A stretch of DNA of 11,287 bases from Fibrobacter sp. UBA1313 (GTDB taxonomy: Bacteria > Fibrobacterota > Fibrobacteria > Fibrobacterales > Fibrobacteraceae): positions 1 through 11,287 of the forward strand of contig DBTP01000045.1 of assembly GCA_002307115.1 (NCBI GenBank). The letters are read 5' to 3'. The stretch's first letter is position 1. Each line of letters starts with the position of its first letter. A model generated the notes under the pieces. The model was given only the letters and a program-made list of their open reading frames with translations. It was not told where the DNA came from and made no database searches. The position numbers were made by a program, and so were the translations under genes. Below are positions 1-6,315 of this stretch, one piece after another.

Positions 1-259
1 AGAAATAGTGGAGACCCAATAACAGTGCAACCAAAAAAAGACTCACCCCTAATGCGCGAAGTTCAATCTTAAACGTCACCCCATGCTCTTGTTTGGGAAC
101 TTTTTCAATAAAAGTCAATACCATCATCGCGCCAATAAGGTAGGGCAACAAGAAAGAAAGAACCTCTGCCTGAGGGACTAAAATTCCCGCAATAATCGCT
201 ACAGGCATCATAATAGTACGGATGTTACCCATGAATCCAAACTTAGCAAATTCGAGCAT
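1..259 (-). CDS. Membrane protein, N-terminal part; possible bile acid:sodium symporter-like transporter (partial)
   Basis: The minus strand is open from an ATG at 257-259 to the window edge, giving about 86 residues that begin MLEFAKFGFMGNIRTIMMPV. Two hydrophobic stretches are visible, around residues 15-52 (with the motif LLPYLIGAMMVLTFI) and 73-86, separated by a charged loop (EKVPKQEHGVTFKIE). The layout and the PQ...LLPYLIG...LTF pattern resemble the first helices of BASS-type (bile acid:sodium symporter family) transporters, but this is a judgement from pattern only and the body of the protein lies outside the window. The start is uncertain. A GGAGG sequence directly abuts the ATG with no spacing, so it cannot serve that ATG normally; a second in-frame ATG lies at 230-232 (residue 10). 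The gene is divergent from the potassium uptake operon, with about 56 very AT-rich bases between them. Confidence 0.5.
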   Translation of the reverse strand, partial: MLEFAKFGFMGNIRTIMMPVAIIAGILVPQAEVLSFLLPYLIGAMMVLTFIEKVPKQEHGVTFKIELRALGVSLFLVALLLGLHYF

Positions 260-315
260 CCTCCAAAGCCATATATCTTTCTATACGTTTATATATTTTT
301 TATACATTTGCCGCA

Positions 316-1707
316 ATGCTTCGTACTCGTTACATAGATCGGCCTTTTGCGGACATTATTGCCAAACGCAAACTGAAAAACCCGATATACCTCGTGATTC
401 TGGGTTATCTCATGACCATCGTCATCGGAACGCTCCTCCTGAGTTTGCCCATTTCCACCAAAGTGCCCATAAGATTCATTGATGCCCTGTTCACTTCAAC
501 TTCTGCGGTCTGTGTCACAGGACTCTCGGTCCTTGATATCAGAGCTGTATTTTCTGATACGGGCCTCTGGATTATGACGTTCCTTATGCAAGTGGGCGGC
601 CTCGGTATCATGACTTTTTCTACGGCTCTTCTTTTGATTTCCGGTATGCGTCCCGGTTTTAATCAGCAAGTCATGCTCCAGGAAACTTTCACCCAAGATG
701 GCCGCATCAATTCCGTCAAAATTCTTTGGGCCGTCATTCCATTTACTCTTCTGATTGAAGCTTGTGGTGCCGTCATCTTCTTTTTGGAATTTTCCGATTT
801 ATCCATTGGCACTCGAATTCTTTATGCGGTATTTCATTCCGTAAGTTCTTTTTGCAATGTAGGCTTTGCTCCCTGGGCTGATTCTCTCGTGCGTTTCCAA
901 TTTAACCCAGTGATGAATATCGCCACCTGTCTTCTTATTATTGCAGGTGGATTCGGTTTTCTTGCCATTTCAGAAGCCCGCTTCTTATTCAATTTCAAAA
1001 CTCGAACCCTTCAAAGAATTTCACTCCACACCAAAGTCGCTTTTTTTTGTACCCTTATTCTGATTGTCGCTGGCACCGTTTTTATTCTTCTGATGGAATG
1101 GCATACCCCAGACTTGGGATCCACCTTCATTCAAAAAATAACTTCGGCAATGTTTATCTCCGTCTCCTCACGTACAGCAGGATTCAATTCTTTGAACTTG
1201 ATTTCTCTTGGAGCGGGTACCCTTTTTGTCATCGCCATACTGATGTTTATCGGAACGAATCCAGGAAGTTGTGGCGGCGGAATTAAAACAACCACAGCAG
1301 CCCTCCTTGCTCTTTTAGGATTTAACCGCTTGCTGGGGCGCGAAAAGACCCAGGTCTTGGGGAGGACCATCCCTGAAGAAACTGTCGATAAGGCAGTGCG
1401 TGTATTCGTTGTCTCCATTCTTATAGTTGTTGTCTTTACGATTATTTTGCTCCAAACTGAATATTCTGGCACTCGCTACGGTACCGGTAATACGCCTTTT
1501 TTAAAAGTACTTTTTGAAGTCATCAGTGCTTATGCCACTTGCGGACTTTCCATGGGGCTTACGCCAGAACTTACTGATGCCGGTCGGTTGGTCCTCTGTG
1601 TAGTTATGTTTATTGGACGTCTGGGAGCCTTGTTCCTTATTTCTGCAGTCATCAAAAAGTCAAATACAGGGGCTTGGTATGCAGAAGAGAATATCATGGT
1701 CGGCTAA
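316..1707 (+). CDS. ktrB: KtrB/TrkH-family potassium uptake channel subunit
   Basis: Inner-membrane K+ translocating subunit of a Ktr/Trk system, 463 residues, typical for KtrB. The four pore loops of the superfamily are all present with their selectivity-filter glycine: SAVCVTGL (G69), HSVSSFCNVGF (G183), SVSSRTAGF (G289) and SAYATCGLSMG (G410). The intramembrane gating loop that follows the third repeat is GSCGGGIKTTT (residues 317-327), a close match to the family pattern. Hydrophobic helices fill the rest, starting at about residue 24. It is followed 28 bases later by its cytoplasmic RCK partner, so the two form an operon. No Shine-Dalgarno sequence is visible before the ATG. The start is the only ATG compatible with the family N-terminus, because an in-frame stop lies upstream at 244-246 with no ATG between. 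KtrB rather than TrkH is preferred because the partner has a single RCK unit; the cation coupling (Na+ or H+) cannot be read from the sequence. Confidence 0.93.
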   Translation: MLRTRYIDRPFADIIAKRKLKNPIYLVILGYLMTIVIGTLLLSLPISTKVPIRFIDALFTSTSAVCVTGLSVLDIRAVFSDTGLWIMTFLMQVGGLGIMTFSTALLLISGMRPGFNQQVMLQETFTQDGRINSVKILWAVIPFTLLIEACGAVIFFLEFSDLSIGTRILYAVFHSVSSFCNVGFAPWADSLVRFQFNPVMNIATCLLIIAGGFGFLAISEARFLFNFKTRTLQRISLHTKVAFFCTLILIVAGTVFILLMEWHTPDLGSTFIQKITSAMFISVSSRTAGFNSLNLISLGAGTLFVIAILMFIGTNPGSCGGGIKTTTAALLALLGFNRLLGREKTQVLGRTIPEETVDKAVRVFVVSILIVVVFTIILLQTEYSGTRYGTGNTPFLKVLFEVISAYATCGLSMGLTPELTDAGRLVLCVVMFIGRLGALFLISAVIKKSNTGAWYAEENIMVG

Positions 1708-1735
1708 AGAATAACTCAATTCCTATATTTAAATC

Positions 1736-2395
1736 ATGTCAACAAAACAATTCGTCGTTATTGGTCTCGGCAATTCGGGTTATTTCCTTTCTCGCCATCT
1801 TACGGCACTCGGCCATGATGTGCTTGCCATTGATAAGAATGCATCCAAGATTCAGGACATCACCTCTTCGGTAGCACAGGCAGTCGTTGCAGACAGTACT
1901 CGCAAACAACAGTTGGTCAACTTGCCGTTCGCCAAAGTCGACAGTGTTGTTTGTTGCATCGGTGAAGATCTGGAAGCCTCTCTGTTGACTATTCTAAACC
2001 TCAAGGAACTAGGCGTCAAACATATCATCGCCAAAAGTTCTAGCCCTGCGCATACTTCCATCTTGGAAAAACTCGGCGTTTCGGATATTTTTCACCCTGA
2101 ACGCGATATGGCGATTTCTCTTGCGGAGCGCATGAATCGCCCCAATATGCTGGACTACTTGCCCTTCATGGATGGGTTCTCAATCATTGAGCTCGTATGC
2201 CCAGAGACCTTTGTTGGCAAAACATTGAAGGCTCTTTCCCTCACCAATAAATTGGGCATCCAGGTCATTGCTATTCGTGATCCTCTAGAAACGACGCCTA
2301 AAATCGGAAATATTGCGGATTACATTTTACGGGATCAGGATGTGCTTTTTATTATTGGACCCAACGAAGTACTTGATTCGCTGAACTTTAAATAG
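1736..2395 (+). CDS. ktrA: KtrA/TrkA-family RCK regulatory subunit of potassium uptake
   Basis: Cytoplasmic nucleotide-binding gating subunit that assembles as a ring on the KtrB dimer. It has 219 residues, the usual size for a single RCK_N plus RCK_C protein; TrkA of proteobacteria is a tandem duplication about twice as long. The N-terminal Rossmann motif is VVIGLGNSG (residues 7-15), with D33 at the end of the second strand where the ribose of NAD(H) or ATP/ADP is held. The family blocks GEDLEAS (76-82) and FHPERDMA (119-126) are present. The RCK_C domain, a ligand-sensing region in this family, covers roughly 148-219. It lies directly after the channel gene and is followed by a strong terminator, which marks the end of the ktrBA operon. 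No strong ribosome binding site is seen before the ATG. Confidence 0.92.
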   Translation: MSTKQFVVIGLGNSGYFLSRHLTALGHDVLAIDKNASKIQDITSSVAQAVVADSTRKQQLVNLPFAKVDSVVCCIGEDLEASLLTILNLKELGVKHIIAKSSSPAHTSILEKLGVSDIFHPERDMAISLAERMNRPNMLDYLPFMDGFSIIELVCPETFVGKTLKALSLTNKLGIQVIAIRDPLETTPKIGNIADYILRDQDVLFIIGPNEVLDSLNFK

Positions 2396-2420
2396 CATCC
2401 CTAAAAAATTTGCCTTTCTA

Positions 2421-2454
2421 AAAAATGCCTCTCTACAAAGAGGGGCTTTTTTTG
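2421..2454 (+). terminator. Rho-independent terminator of the ktrBA operon
   Basis: A stem of seven pairs, GCCTCTC (2427-2433) with GAGGGGC (2440-2446, one G-U pair), encloses a six-base loop and is followed by seven T residues (2447-2453). An A run just before the stem can pair with the T tract. It begins about 30 bases after the ktrA stop codon. Confidence 0.9.
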
Positions 2455-2524
2455 CAAAAATTATTTAGAAAAGGGTTCGTTAATTTCAAAAAAAGTTTAA
2501 ATATTTATTTTTCTAGTTTTTTAT

Positions 2525-2557
2525 TTGTAATAATTGTATATTTGTAATCGTTACAAA
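2525..2557 (+). promoter_or_regulatory. Tandem PerR/Fur-type operator candidates upstream of rubrerythrin
   Basis: Two palindromic boxes lie side by side 42-74 bases before the rubrerythrin start. The first, TTGTAATAATTGTAT (2525-2539), differs from the PerR box consensus TTATAATnATTATAA of Firmicutes at three positions. The second, TTTGTAATCGTTACAAA (2541-2557), is a perfect inverted repeat with 7-base arms and a 3-base centre. The octamer TTTGTAAT occurs in both, 17 bases apart. A PerR-type gene lies immediately downstream of the rubrerythrin, which makes peroxide-responsive repression the likely role. Binding by this protein is inferred, not shown. Confidence 0.65.
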
Positions 2558-2587
2558 TGATTAAACAACCCCGTTATTTTACGGAAT

Positions 2588-2592
2588 AGGAG
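2588..2592 (+). promoter_or_regulatory. Ribosome binding site of the rubrerythrin gene
   Basis: AGGAG, six bases before the ATG at 2599. It is the clearest Shine-Dalgarno sequence in the window, where most genes have weak or no such site, and fits a highly translated protein. Confidence 0.8.
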
Positions 2593-2598
2593 AAAAAG

Positions 2599-3156
2599 AT
2601 GAAAGTATGGATTTGTTCAGTCTGCGGTTATGTTCACATGGGCCCGGAAGCTCCGGATGTTTGCCCTCAGTGCAAGGCGCCTAAGTCCAAGTTCGTTCTT
2701 AAAGAAGAATCGGCGACCAGTGACAAGATTGTATGGGCTGATGCTCATAAAATCGGTGTCGCTCAGGGTCTTGATGCTGAAGTAGTCCAGGGACTACGAG
2801 AGAACTTTGCCGGAGAATGTACAGAAGTTGGTATGTATCTCGCCATGAGCCGAGAGGCTGATCGCGAAGGATACCCAGAAGTCGCTGAAGCCTACAAACG
2901 CATCGCTTTTGAAGAAGCCGAACATGCCTCAAAGTTTGCAGAACTTTTAGGGGAAGTCGTTTTCCCTGATACCAAAAAGAATCTCGAACTTCGCATCGCT
3001 GCAGAAGCGGGTGCTTGTCAAGGGAAACTCGCTCTCGCGAAGCGTGCAAAGCAACTAGATTATGACGCCATTCACGATACCGTGCATGAAATGTGCAAGG
3101 ACGAAGCGCGACATGGATCCATATTCCAAGGGCTTTTGACTCGCTATTTCAAATAA
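2599..3156 (+). CDS. rbr: Reverse rubrerythrin (N-terminal rubredoxin domain, C-terminal diiron domain)
   Basis: Cytoplasmic non-haem diiron peroxidase that reduces hydrogen peroxide to water in anaerobes, taking electrons through its rubredoxin iron. The protein has 185 residues. The rubredoxin-type Fe(Cys)4 site comes first: ICSVCGY (C6, C9) and VCPQC (C22, C25). The ferritin-like four-helix domain follows from about residue 55, with candidate iron ligands E73 (GECTE), the E106-A-E-H109 pair, E136 and the E169-A-R-H172 pair near the end (HEMCKDEARHG). This order, rubredoxin before diiron domain, is the opposite of classical rubrerythrin and matches the 'reverse rubrerythrin' class known from clostridia. 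The gene has a strong ribosome binding site and tandem PerR-like boxes upstream, and a PerR-type regulator downstream, so induction by peroxide or oxygen is likely. Its own terminator follows. Confidence 0.93.
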   Translation: MKVWICSVCGYVHMGPEAPDVCPQCKAPKSKFVLKEESATSDKIVWADAHKIGVAQGLDAEVVQGLRENFAGECTEVGMYLAMSREADREGYPEVAEAYKRIAFEEAEHASKFAELLGEVVFPDTKKNLELRIAAEAGACQGKLALAKRAKQLDYDAIHDTVHEMCKDEARHGSIFQGLLTRYFK

Positions 3157-3176
3157 TCTGTAAATTTATTGATAAT

Positions 3177-3229
3177 CCCATCGAAACAAAATGTTCTGTT
3201 TTTGAACAATGCTTCGGTGGGCTTTTTTT
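3177..3229 (+). terminator. Rho-independent terminator between rubrerythrin and perR
   Basis: CCCATCGAA (3177-3185) pairs with TTCGGTGGG (3213-3221, one G-U pair), and an inner helix TGTTC/GAACA (3192-3196 with 3204-3208) tightens the loop. Seven T residues follow (3223-3229). It starts about 20 bases after the rubrerythrin stop and separates that gene from perR, so perR is either read through at a lower level or has its own promoter in the roughly 50 bases after the T tract. Confidence 0.82.
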
Positions 3230-3281
3230 AATAAATTTGGCAAATAGAAATAGAGAGGCACAAGCAACAAAAGGTCTCGCC

Positions 3282-3692
3282 ATGCCATCTGCTATCGAAT
3301 CTTTATTAACTAGCAACATTCGCCCCTCGATACAGCGGATGCGTATTTTGGATTATCTCCGTCAAAAGAAAAATCACCCTACCGTGGAGACAATCTTCAA
3401 CGACCTTGCGCCAGAAATTCCAACGCTTTCCAAAACCACAGTTTACAATACGCTTCAACTGCTCAAAGAAAACGGACTCGTCATTTCTTTGGATCTCGGC
3501 GAGGGCTATATCCGCTACGATGCAGACACCTCCCCACATCTTCATTTTGAGTGCGAAAAATGTGGAGGCGTTTTTGACATTTTTATGGCCCCGGAAGACC
3601 TCCGCAAAAAGCTCCCCGCAGGTTTCGTCCTCAAAGAAACACGCGTGTACGCTTTTGGTGTTTGCGCGAAATGTGCGAAAGTTAATGGCTAA
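3282..3692 (+). CDS. perR: PerR-type Fur-family peroxide-sensing transcriptional repressor
   Basis: Dimeric DNA-binding repressor of 136 residues. An N-terminal winged helix occupies about residues 14-82 (RPSIQRMRILDYL, then LSKTTVYNTLQLLKENGLV). Two CxxC pairs form the structural zinc site: C91/C94 (CEKC) and C128/C131 (CAKC). Aligning by eye to Bacillus subtilis PerR, the five regulatory metal ligands H37, D85, H91, H93 and D104 fall exactly on H32, D80, H86, H88 and D99 with identical spacing. D99 in place of glutamate is the feature usually taken to separate PerR from Fur. The frame stays open upstream to 3093, but that extension runs back through the terminator hairpin and the end of rubrerythrin; the ATG at 3282 gives the normal family length and has AAGG about eight bases before it. 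Its likely targets are the rubrerythrin promoter and perhaps its own. Confidence 0.9.
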   Translation: MPSAIESLLTSNIRPSIQRMRILDYLRQKKNHPTVETIFNDLAPEIPTLSKTTVYNTLQLLKENGLVISLDLGEGYIRYDADTSPHLHFECEKCGGVFDIFMAPEDLRKKLPAGFVLKETRVYAFGVCAKCAKVNG

Positions 3693-3854
3693 CTCGAGTA
3701 TGGCCGTTTCAAAATAAAAAAATCAGTTGAAAAATAGCTTTTAAAATCTGATAAACTCGGCAAATACGGCTACTCCGCCGGATACGCAACGAACCGTCCC
3801 CGAAACGGAATTAAAACAAGCCGATTGAATTTGCTTTTTTCAATATTTTGAATT

Positions 3855-4787
3855 TTACAAAGCGAGGATCTCGGCTTCCGTAAGGCCCGAAGTTTCAGCA
3901 ATAATCGAAACAGAAATTCCTTTGGCGAGCAAAGCCTTTGCCATCTCACATTTTGCATGAAGTTCGCCTTGCTCTATTCCTTGCTTTAGTCCTTTTTGAG
4001 CATTTTCCCAGAGACGCTCTTCAATTTCTGCTTCTGTCACCATGTTTTCAACCTGCCTATCCAAAATGTTCACGGACGATTCCACAATCCTCAACCTTTC
4101 GTAAGCTCTGCGGAGCACCGAATCACTAAGGTTTTCGGGGCATTCCACTTCGTCACCCATGTTTTTAAGAGCATAAAGCCAGCGATCTTCAGTGGTCTTT
4201 AGTTCACTCATGGTTTTATGAAAGTTGGGAAGTTCAATAAAAATATAGTTCAAAACATCTGTCACTGGTAAGAGTACCCCCTTCTCAATTGTGCGTTTGC
4301 TGTAAAGGCTCCATTCATCATGAAAACCAGAGCTATCACATTCTAACTTAAAATTACAAATCCAAACAGAAATTACTTTAGGCATCTGGTAACGAGACTT
4401 TTTTAAGGGATCTTCGACTTCGTCTCTTTTTTGCCGTTCAAGGTCCTTTTTCGCTTGAATTGCAAGCATCGCACTGTAAAGAACGGCTCGATCCTTGAAA
4501 AAAGCATGCCGCGCCCTTTGCATTTCCACATTTACAAATTCTCCTGATTTGCACTTCGCTAGCACATCAAAGCGTACCATTTTAGGCTCAGGCAAACCAA
4601 AACTGATGTCTGGCGTGCGATATTTCAAATCTTCAATTTCGTCTTTACCCTCCAAATGCAAAATCCCATTCAAAAAATGTTTGAGAGTATCCTTTTCAGA
4701 GAATAATTCTCGGAAAGCGGGATCGTAGGTAGGATCCAAAAAAGTTTTGCCCTGTAGTTCAAAAGGAATTTTTCGGTTTAGATTCAT
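3855..4787 (-). CDS. Rpn family recombination-promoting nuclease / PD-(D/E)XK nuclease family transposase-like protein
   Basis: A 310-residue protein of the Rpn/PD-(D/E)XK superfamily. It opens with the family signature DPTYDPAFRELFSEKDTLKHFLNG (residues 18-41). The nuclease core is FDVLAKCKSGEFVNVEMQR, with D74 and the E88-x-Q90 pair as the probable catalytic residues; E-x-Q instead of E-x-K is usual in this family. The C-terminus, KGISVSIIAETSGLTEAEI, is the small helical tail common in these proteins. Rpn proteins of Escherichia coli are known as DNA endonucleases that promote RecA-independent recombination; whether this copy is mobile or acts as a defence or toxin-like nuclease is not visible here. 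I chose the ATG at 4787; the frame also opens at a TTG at 4823, adding 12 residues unlike the family. No terminal inverted repeats were noticed around the gene. Confidence 0.85.
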   Translation of the reverse strand: MNLNRKIPFELQGKTFLDPTYDPAFRELFSEKDTLKHFLNGILHLEGKDEIEDLKYRTPDISFGLPEPKMVRFDVLAKCKSGEFVNVEMQRARHAFFKDRAVLYSAMLAIQAKKDLERQKRDEVEDPLKKSRYQMPKVISVWICNFKLECDSSGFHDEWSLYSKRTIEKGVLLPVTDVLNYIFIELPNFHKTMSELKTTEDRWLYALKNMGDEVECPENLSDSVLRRAYERLRIVESSVNILDRQVENMVTEAEIEERLWENAQKGLKQGIEQGELHAKCEMAKALLAKGISVSIIAETSGLTEAEILAL

Positions 4788-5084
4788 TCTATTCTCATGG
4801 TTGAATGTTTTGATATGGCGCAAATACGCGATTCTTTTTTAAACGCACAAGAACTTGTTTTGTAATGCAATTTTTGAAAAAAATTCCTCGCAGAAAAACT
4901 ATTTTCAGGTACGTTGCCTTTTTCGGAGCGACTATGCTTATTCAAAAAATGACGTCTTTAGAAACTCACGTTGTTGATGTGATTATAATGAACAGAAACA
5001 CCCTCTTGTATATCCGTGTATTTCTCAACGTTTGTTCAAAATTGCCGAAAGGTTTAGACTTGTGGATTCACAGGGGACACACCC
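4788..5084. other. Intergenic region between divergent Rpn and DUF2459 genes
   Basis: About 300 bases with no gene I can support. A 75-codon plus-strand frame (4865-5092) overlaps the next gene's start but has no recognisable family and no Shine-Dalgarno sequence. The region probably carries the two divergent promoters. An AGGGG at 5072-5076, eight bases before the ATG at 5085, is the likely ribosome binding site of the DUF2459 gene. Confidence 0.5.
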
Positions 5085-5756
5085 ATGCTTAAAATGATAA
5101 AACTGATAGGCTTTTTTGGAGCCGCTGTATTGCTTTTCGTCGGGATTTACCTAGCGTCAGCATTTATTCTTTCCCATATTTCCATCCCGACACATTACGA
5201 AAAAAATGCGAACATTGACATCTATATCCGCATGAATAGTCATCATTCCGATTTTCTGTTGCCAGTCCAAGGGGACGGGGTAAACTGGAATCAATATATT
5301 CGACTTTCGAGCGGCATTGAAAGCGATTCGTCGATGCATTACATCGGTTTTGGCTGGGGAGACCGTGATTTTTATATGAATACTCCGAGTTGGTCAGATC
5401 TAAAATTCAGCACGGCATTTAAAGCCCTTTTCGGATTTGGGGAATCCGCCATACATATCCGTTATTACCAAAACGTCCCTACAAACGCTCACAAATTAAA
5501 ATTGAGCCCACGCCAGTACTCGCTTCTTGTGAAATACATTGAGGCTAGCTTTAGAAAAAATAAAACCGGAGACTACATCCAAATTAAAGACAATTCCCTC
5601 GATGGCAAAACTGATGCCTTTTATGAAGCGACCGGAAAATACTCTCTATTTAATACCTGTAATACATGGATTAATCGTGGGTTGAAAAAAGGCGAACAAC
5701 AGGCATGCTTATGGACTCCTTTTGAGCAAGGTATATCGATTCAAGAACAGAAATGA
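5085..5756 (+). CDS. DUF2459 / TIGR02117 family membrane-anchored protein of unknown function
   Basis: A 223-residue protein with one hydrophobic segment at about residues 6-30 (IGFFGAAVLLFVGIYLASAF), probably an uncleaved anchor or signal peptide that places the rest outside the inner membrane. The body carries the blocks I recognise from DUF2459 (TIGR02117, first noted near urease genes in some bacteria): NSHHSDFLLPV (51-61), FGWGDRDFYMNTPSW (89-103), DAFYEATGKYSLFNTCNTW (177-195) and LWTPF (209-213). The conserved H53/H54-S-D56 and C192 look like possible catalytic residues, but no activity is established that I know of. Translation probably starts at the ATG at 5085, which has AGGGG eight bases upstream; another in-frame ATG is at 5094. 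The gene stands alone, and no urease gene is present in the window. Confidence 0.82.
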   Translation: MLKMIKLIGFFGAAVLLFVGIYLASAFILSHISIPTHYEKNANIDIYIRMNSHHSDFLLPVQGDGVNWNQYIRLSSGIESDSSMHYIGFGWGDRDFYMNTPSWSDLKFSTAFKALFGFGESAIHIRYYQNVPTNAHKLKLSPRQYSLLVKYIEASFRKNKTGDYIQIKDNSLDGKTDAFYEATGKYSLFNTCNTWINRGLKKGEQQACLWTPFEQGISIQEQK

Positions 5757-5835
5757 TTTTAAATAAATTGATGCGATACCATAACAATTACATTATGCAA
5801 AAAAACCAGGATTTTCCCATGAGCATCCCATTCAT

Positions 5836-6159
5836 TTGAATCTGTACGTTAGCCTTGTTGTTTCCGGGGATAACTTTAGCTCGGACTACACAGCATCGTC
5901 TCTACTCGTAGAAGATACATGGACTGGAACTCTTTCACGCAAAGTGGGCGACATTGTTGGTACTTACCGCATTTTGCAAAACACTCTCAGCGCAGGAGAC
6001 AACTACAAGATTATTCATGTCGGCGCTAATCTGGTCATCACTGAAGTGCTATCGGCAATCGTTCCTCTGAACTACCCTATTTTCACAGGACTAGCGAATG
6101 CCACTATCTTGGACCTACAAGGGAAACAAGTGTGGGCGGGACTATTTGATATAAAGTAA
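5836..6159 (+). pseudogene. C-terminal remnant of an MBG-domain surface or secreted protein
   Basis: The frame 5836-6159 has no ATG: the nearest in-frame stop is at 5782-5784 and the first possible start codon is a TTG. It encodes one recognisable MBG-type (bacterial Ig-like, as in large adhesins with YDG/MBG repeats) domain: VSGDNFSSDYTAS...TWTGTLSRKVGDIVGTYRILQNTLSAGDNYKIIHVGANLVITE. The phrase VGTYRI.Q.TLSAGDNYKI..VGA...IT is highly typical. It is followed by a short tail, ILDLQGKQVWAGLFDIK, reminiscent of the end of secretion-type C-terminal domains. A short out-of-frame peptide starts with the ATG at 5795 and stops at 5837-5839, just as this frame begins. Such domains normally come in long repeats within proteins of many hundreds of residues, so this is best read as a 5'-truncated fragment. 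A small intact gene with a TTG start is less likely. Confidence 0.65.
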
Positions 6160-6199
6160 AGGAAGTTGGGTTTTGAAATTGCAGATAGGAAATTCGATC

Positions 6200-6254
6200 C
6201 AGAGCGTAAACACGTTGACTTGGTAAAACGCTCTGTTCCTTTACACGTTGTAAA
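6200..6254. repeat. Two perfect inverted repeats downstream of the PHP-GT4 gene
   Basis: CAGAGCGT (6200-6207) and ACGCTCTG (6228-6235) form a perfect 8-base inverted repeat with a 20-base loop. Five bases on, TTTACACGTTGTAAA (6240-6254) is a perfect 6-base-arm palindrome. They lie between the ends of the MBG remnant and the glycosyltransferase gene. Neither is followed by a T tract on either strand, so they are not clear intrinsic terminators; they could be transcript-end structures or protein-binding sites. Confidence 0.45.
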
Positions 6255-6315
6255 TAATTGAACGTTTCGCCGTTTATACATCAATGAAAAAGGGTTTGCT
6301 TCGCTGGGTTCTGGT

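Noticed and set aside
1131..1472. 113-codon minus-strand open frame inside ktrB
   Set aside because: It lies wholly inside a well-supported gene on the other strand and has no recognisable domain.
3093..3281. 63-codon N-terminal extension of the PerR frame
   Set aside because: It overlaps the end of rubrerythrin and runs through the terminator hairpin; the ATG at 3282 gives the normal family length and the correct spacing of all PerR residues.
3693..3854. Possible RNA gene or terminator in the gap between perR and the Rpn gene
   Set aside because: Only short weak stems (for example CCGT/ACGG near 3797) were found, with no T tract, no tRNA-like TTCGANTC arm and no other recognisable RNA motif.
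4865..5092. 75-codon plus-strand open frame between the Rpn and DUF2459 genes
   Set aside because: No recognised family and no ribosome binding site. It overlaps the start of the next gene in a different frame and lies where divergent promoters are expected.
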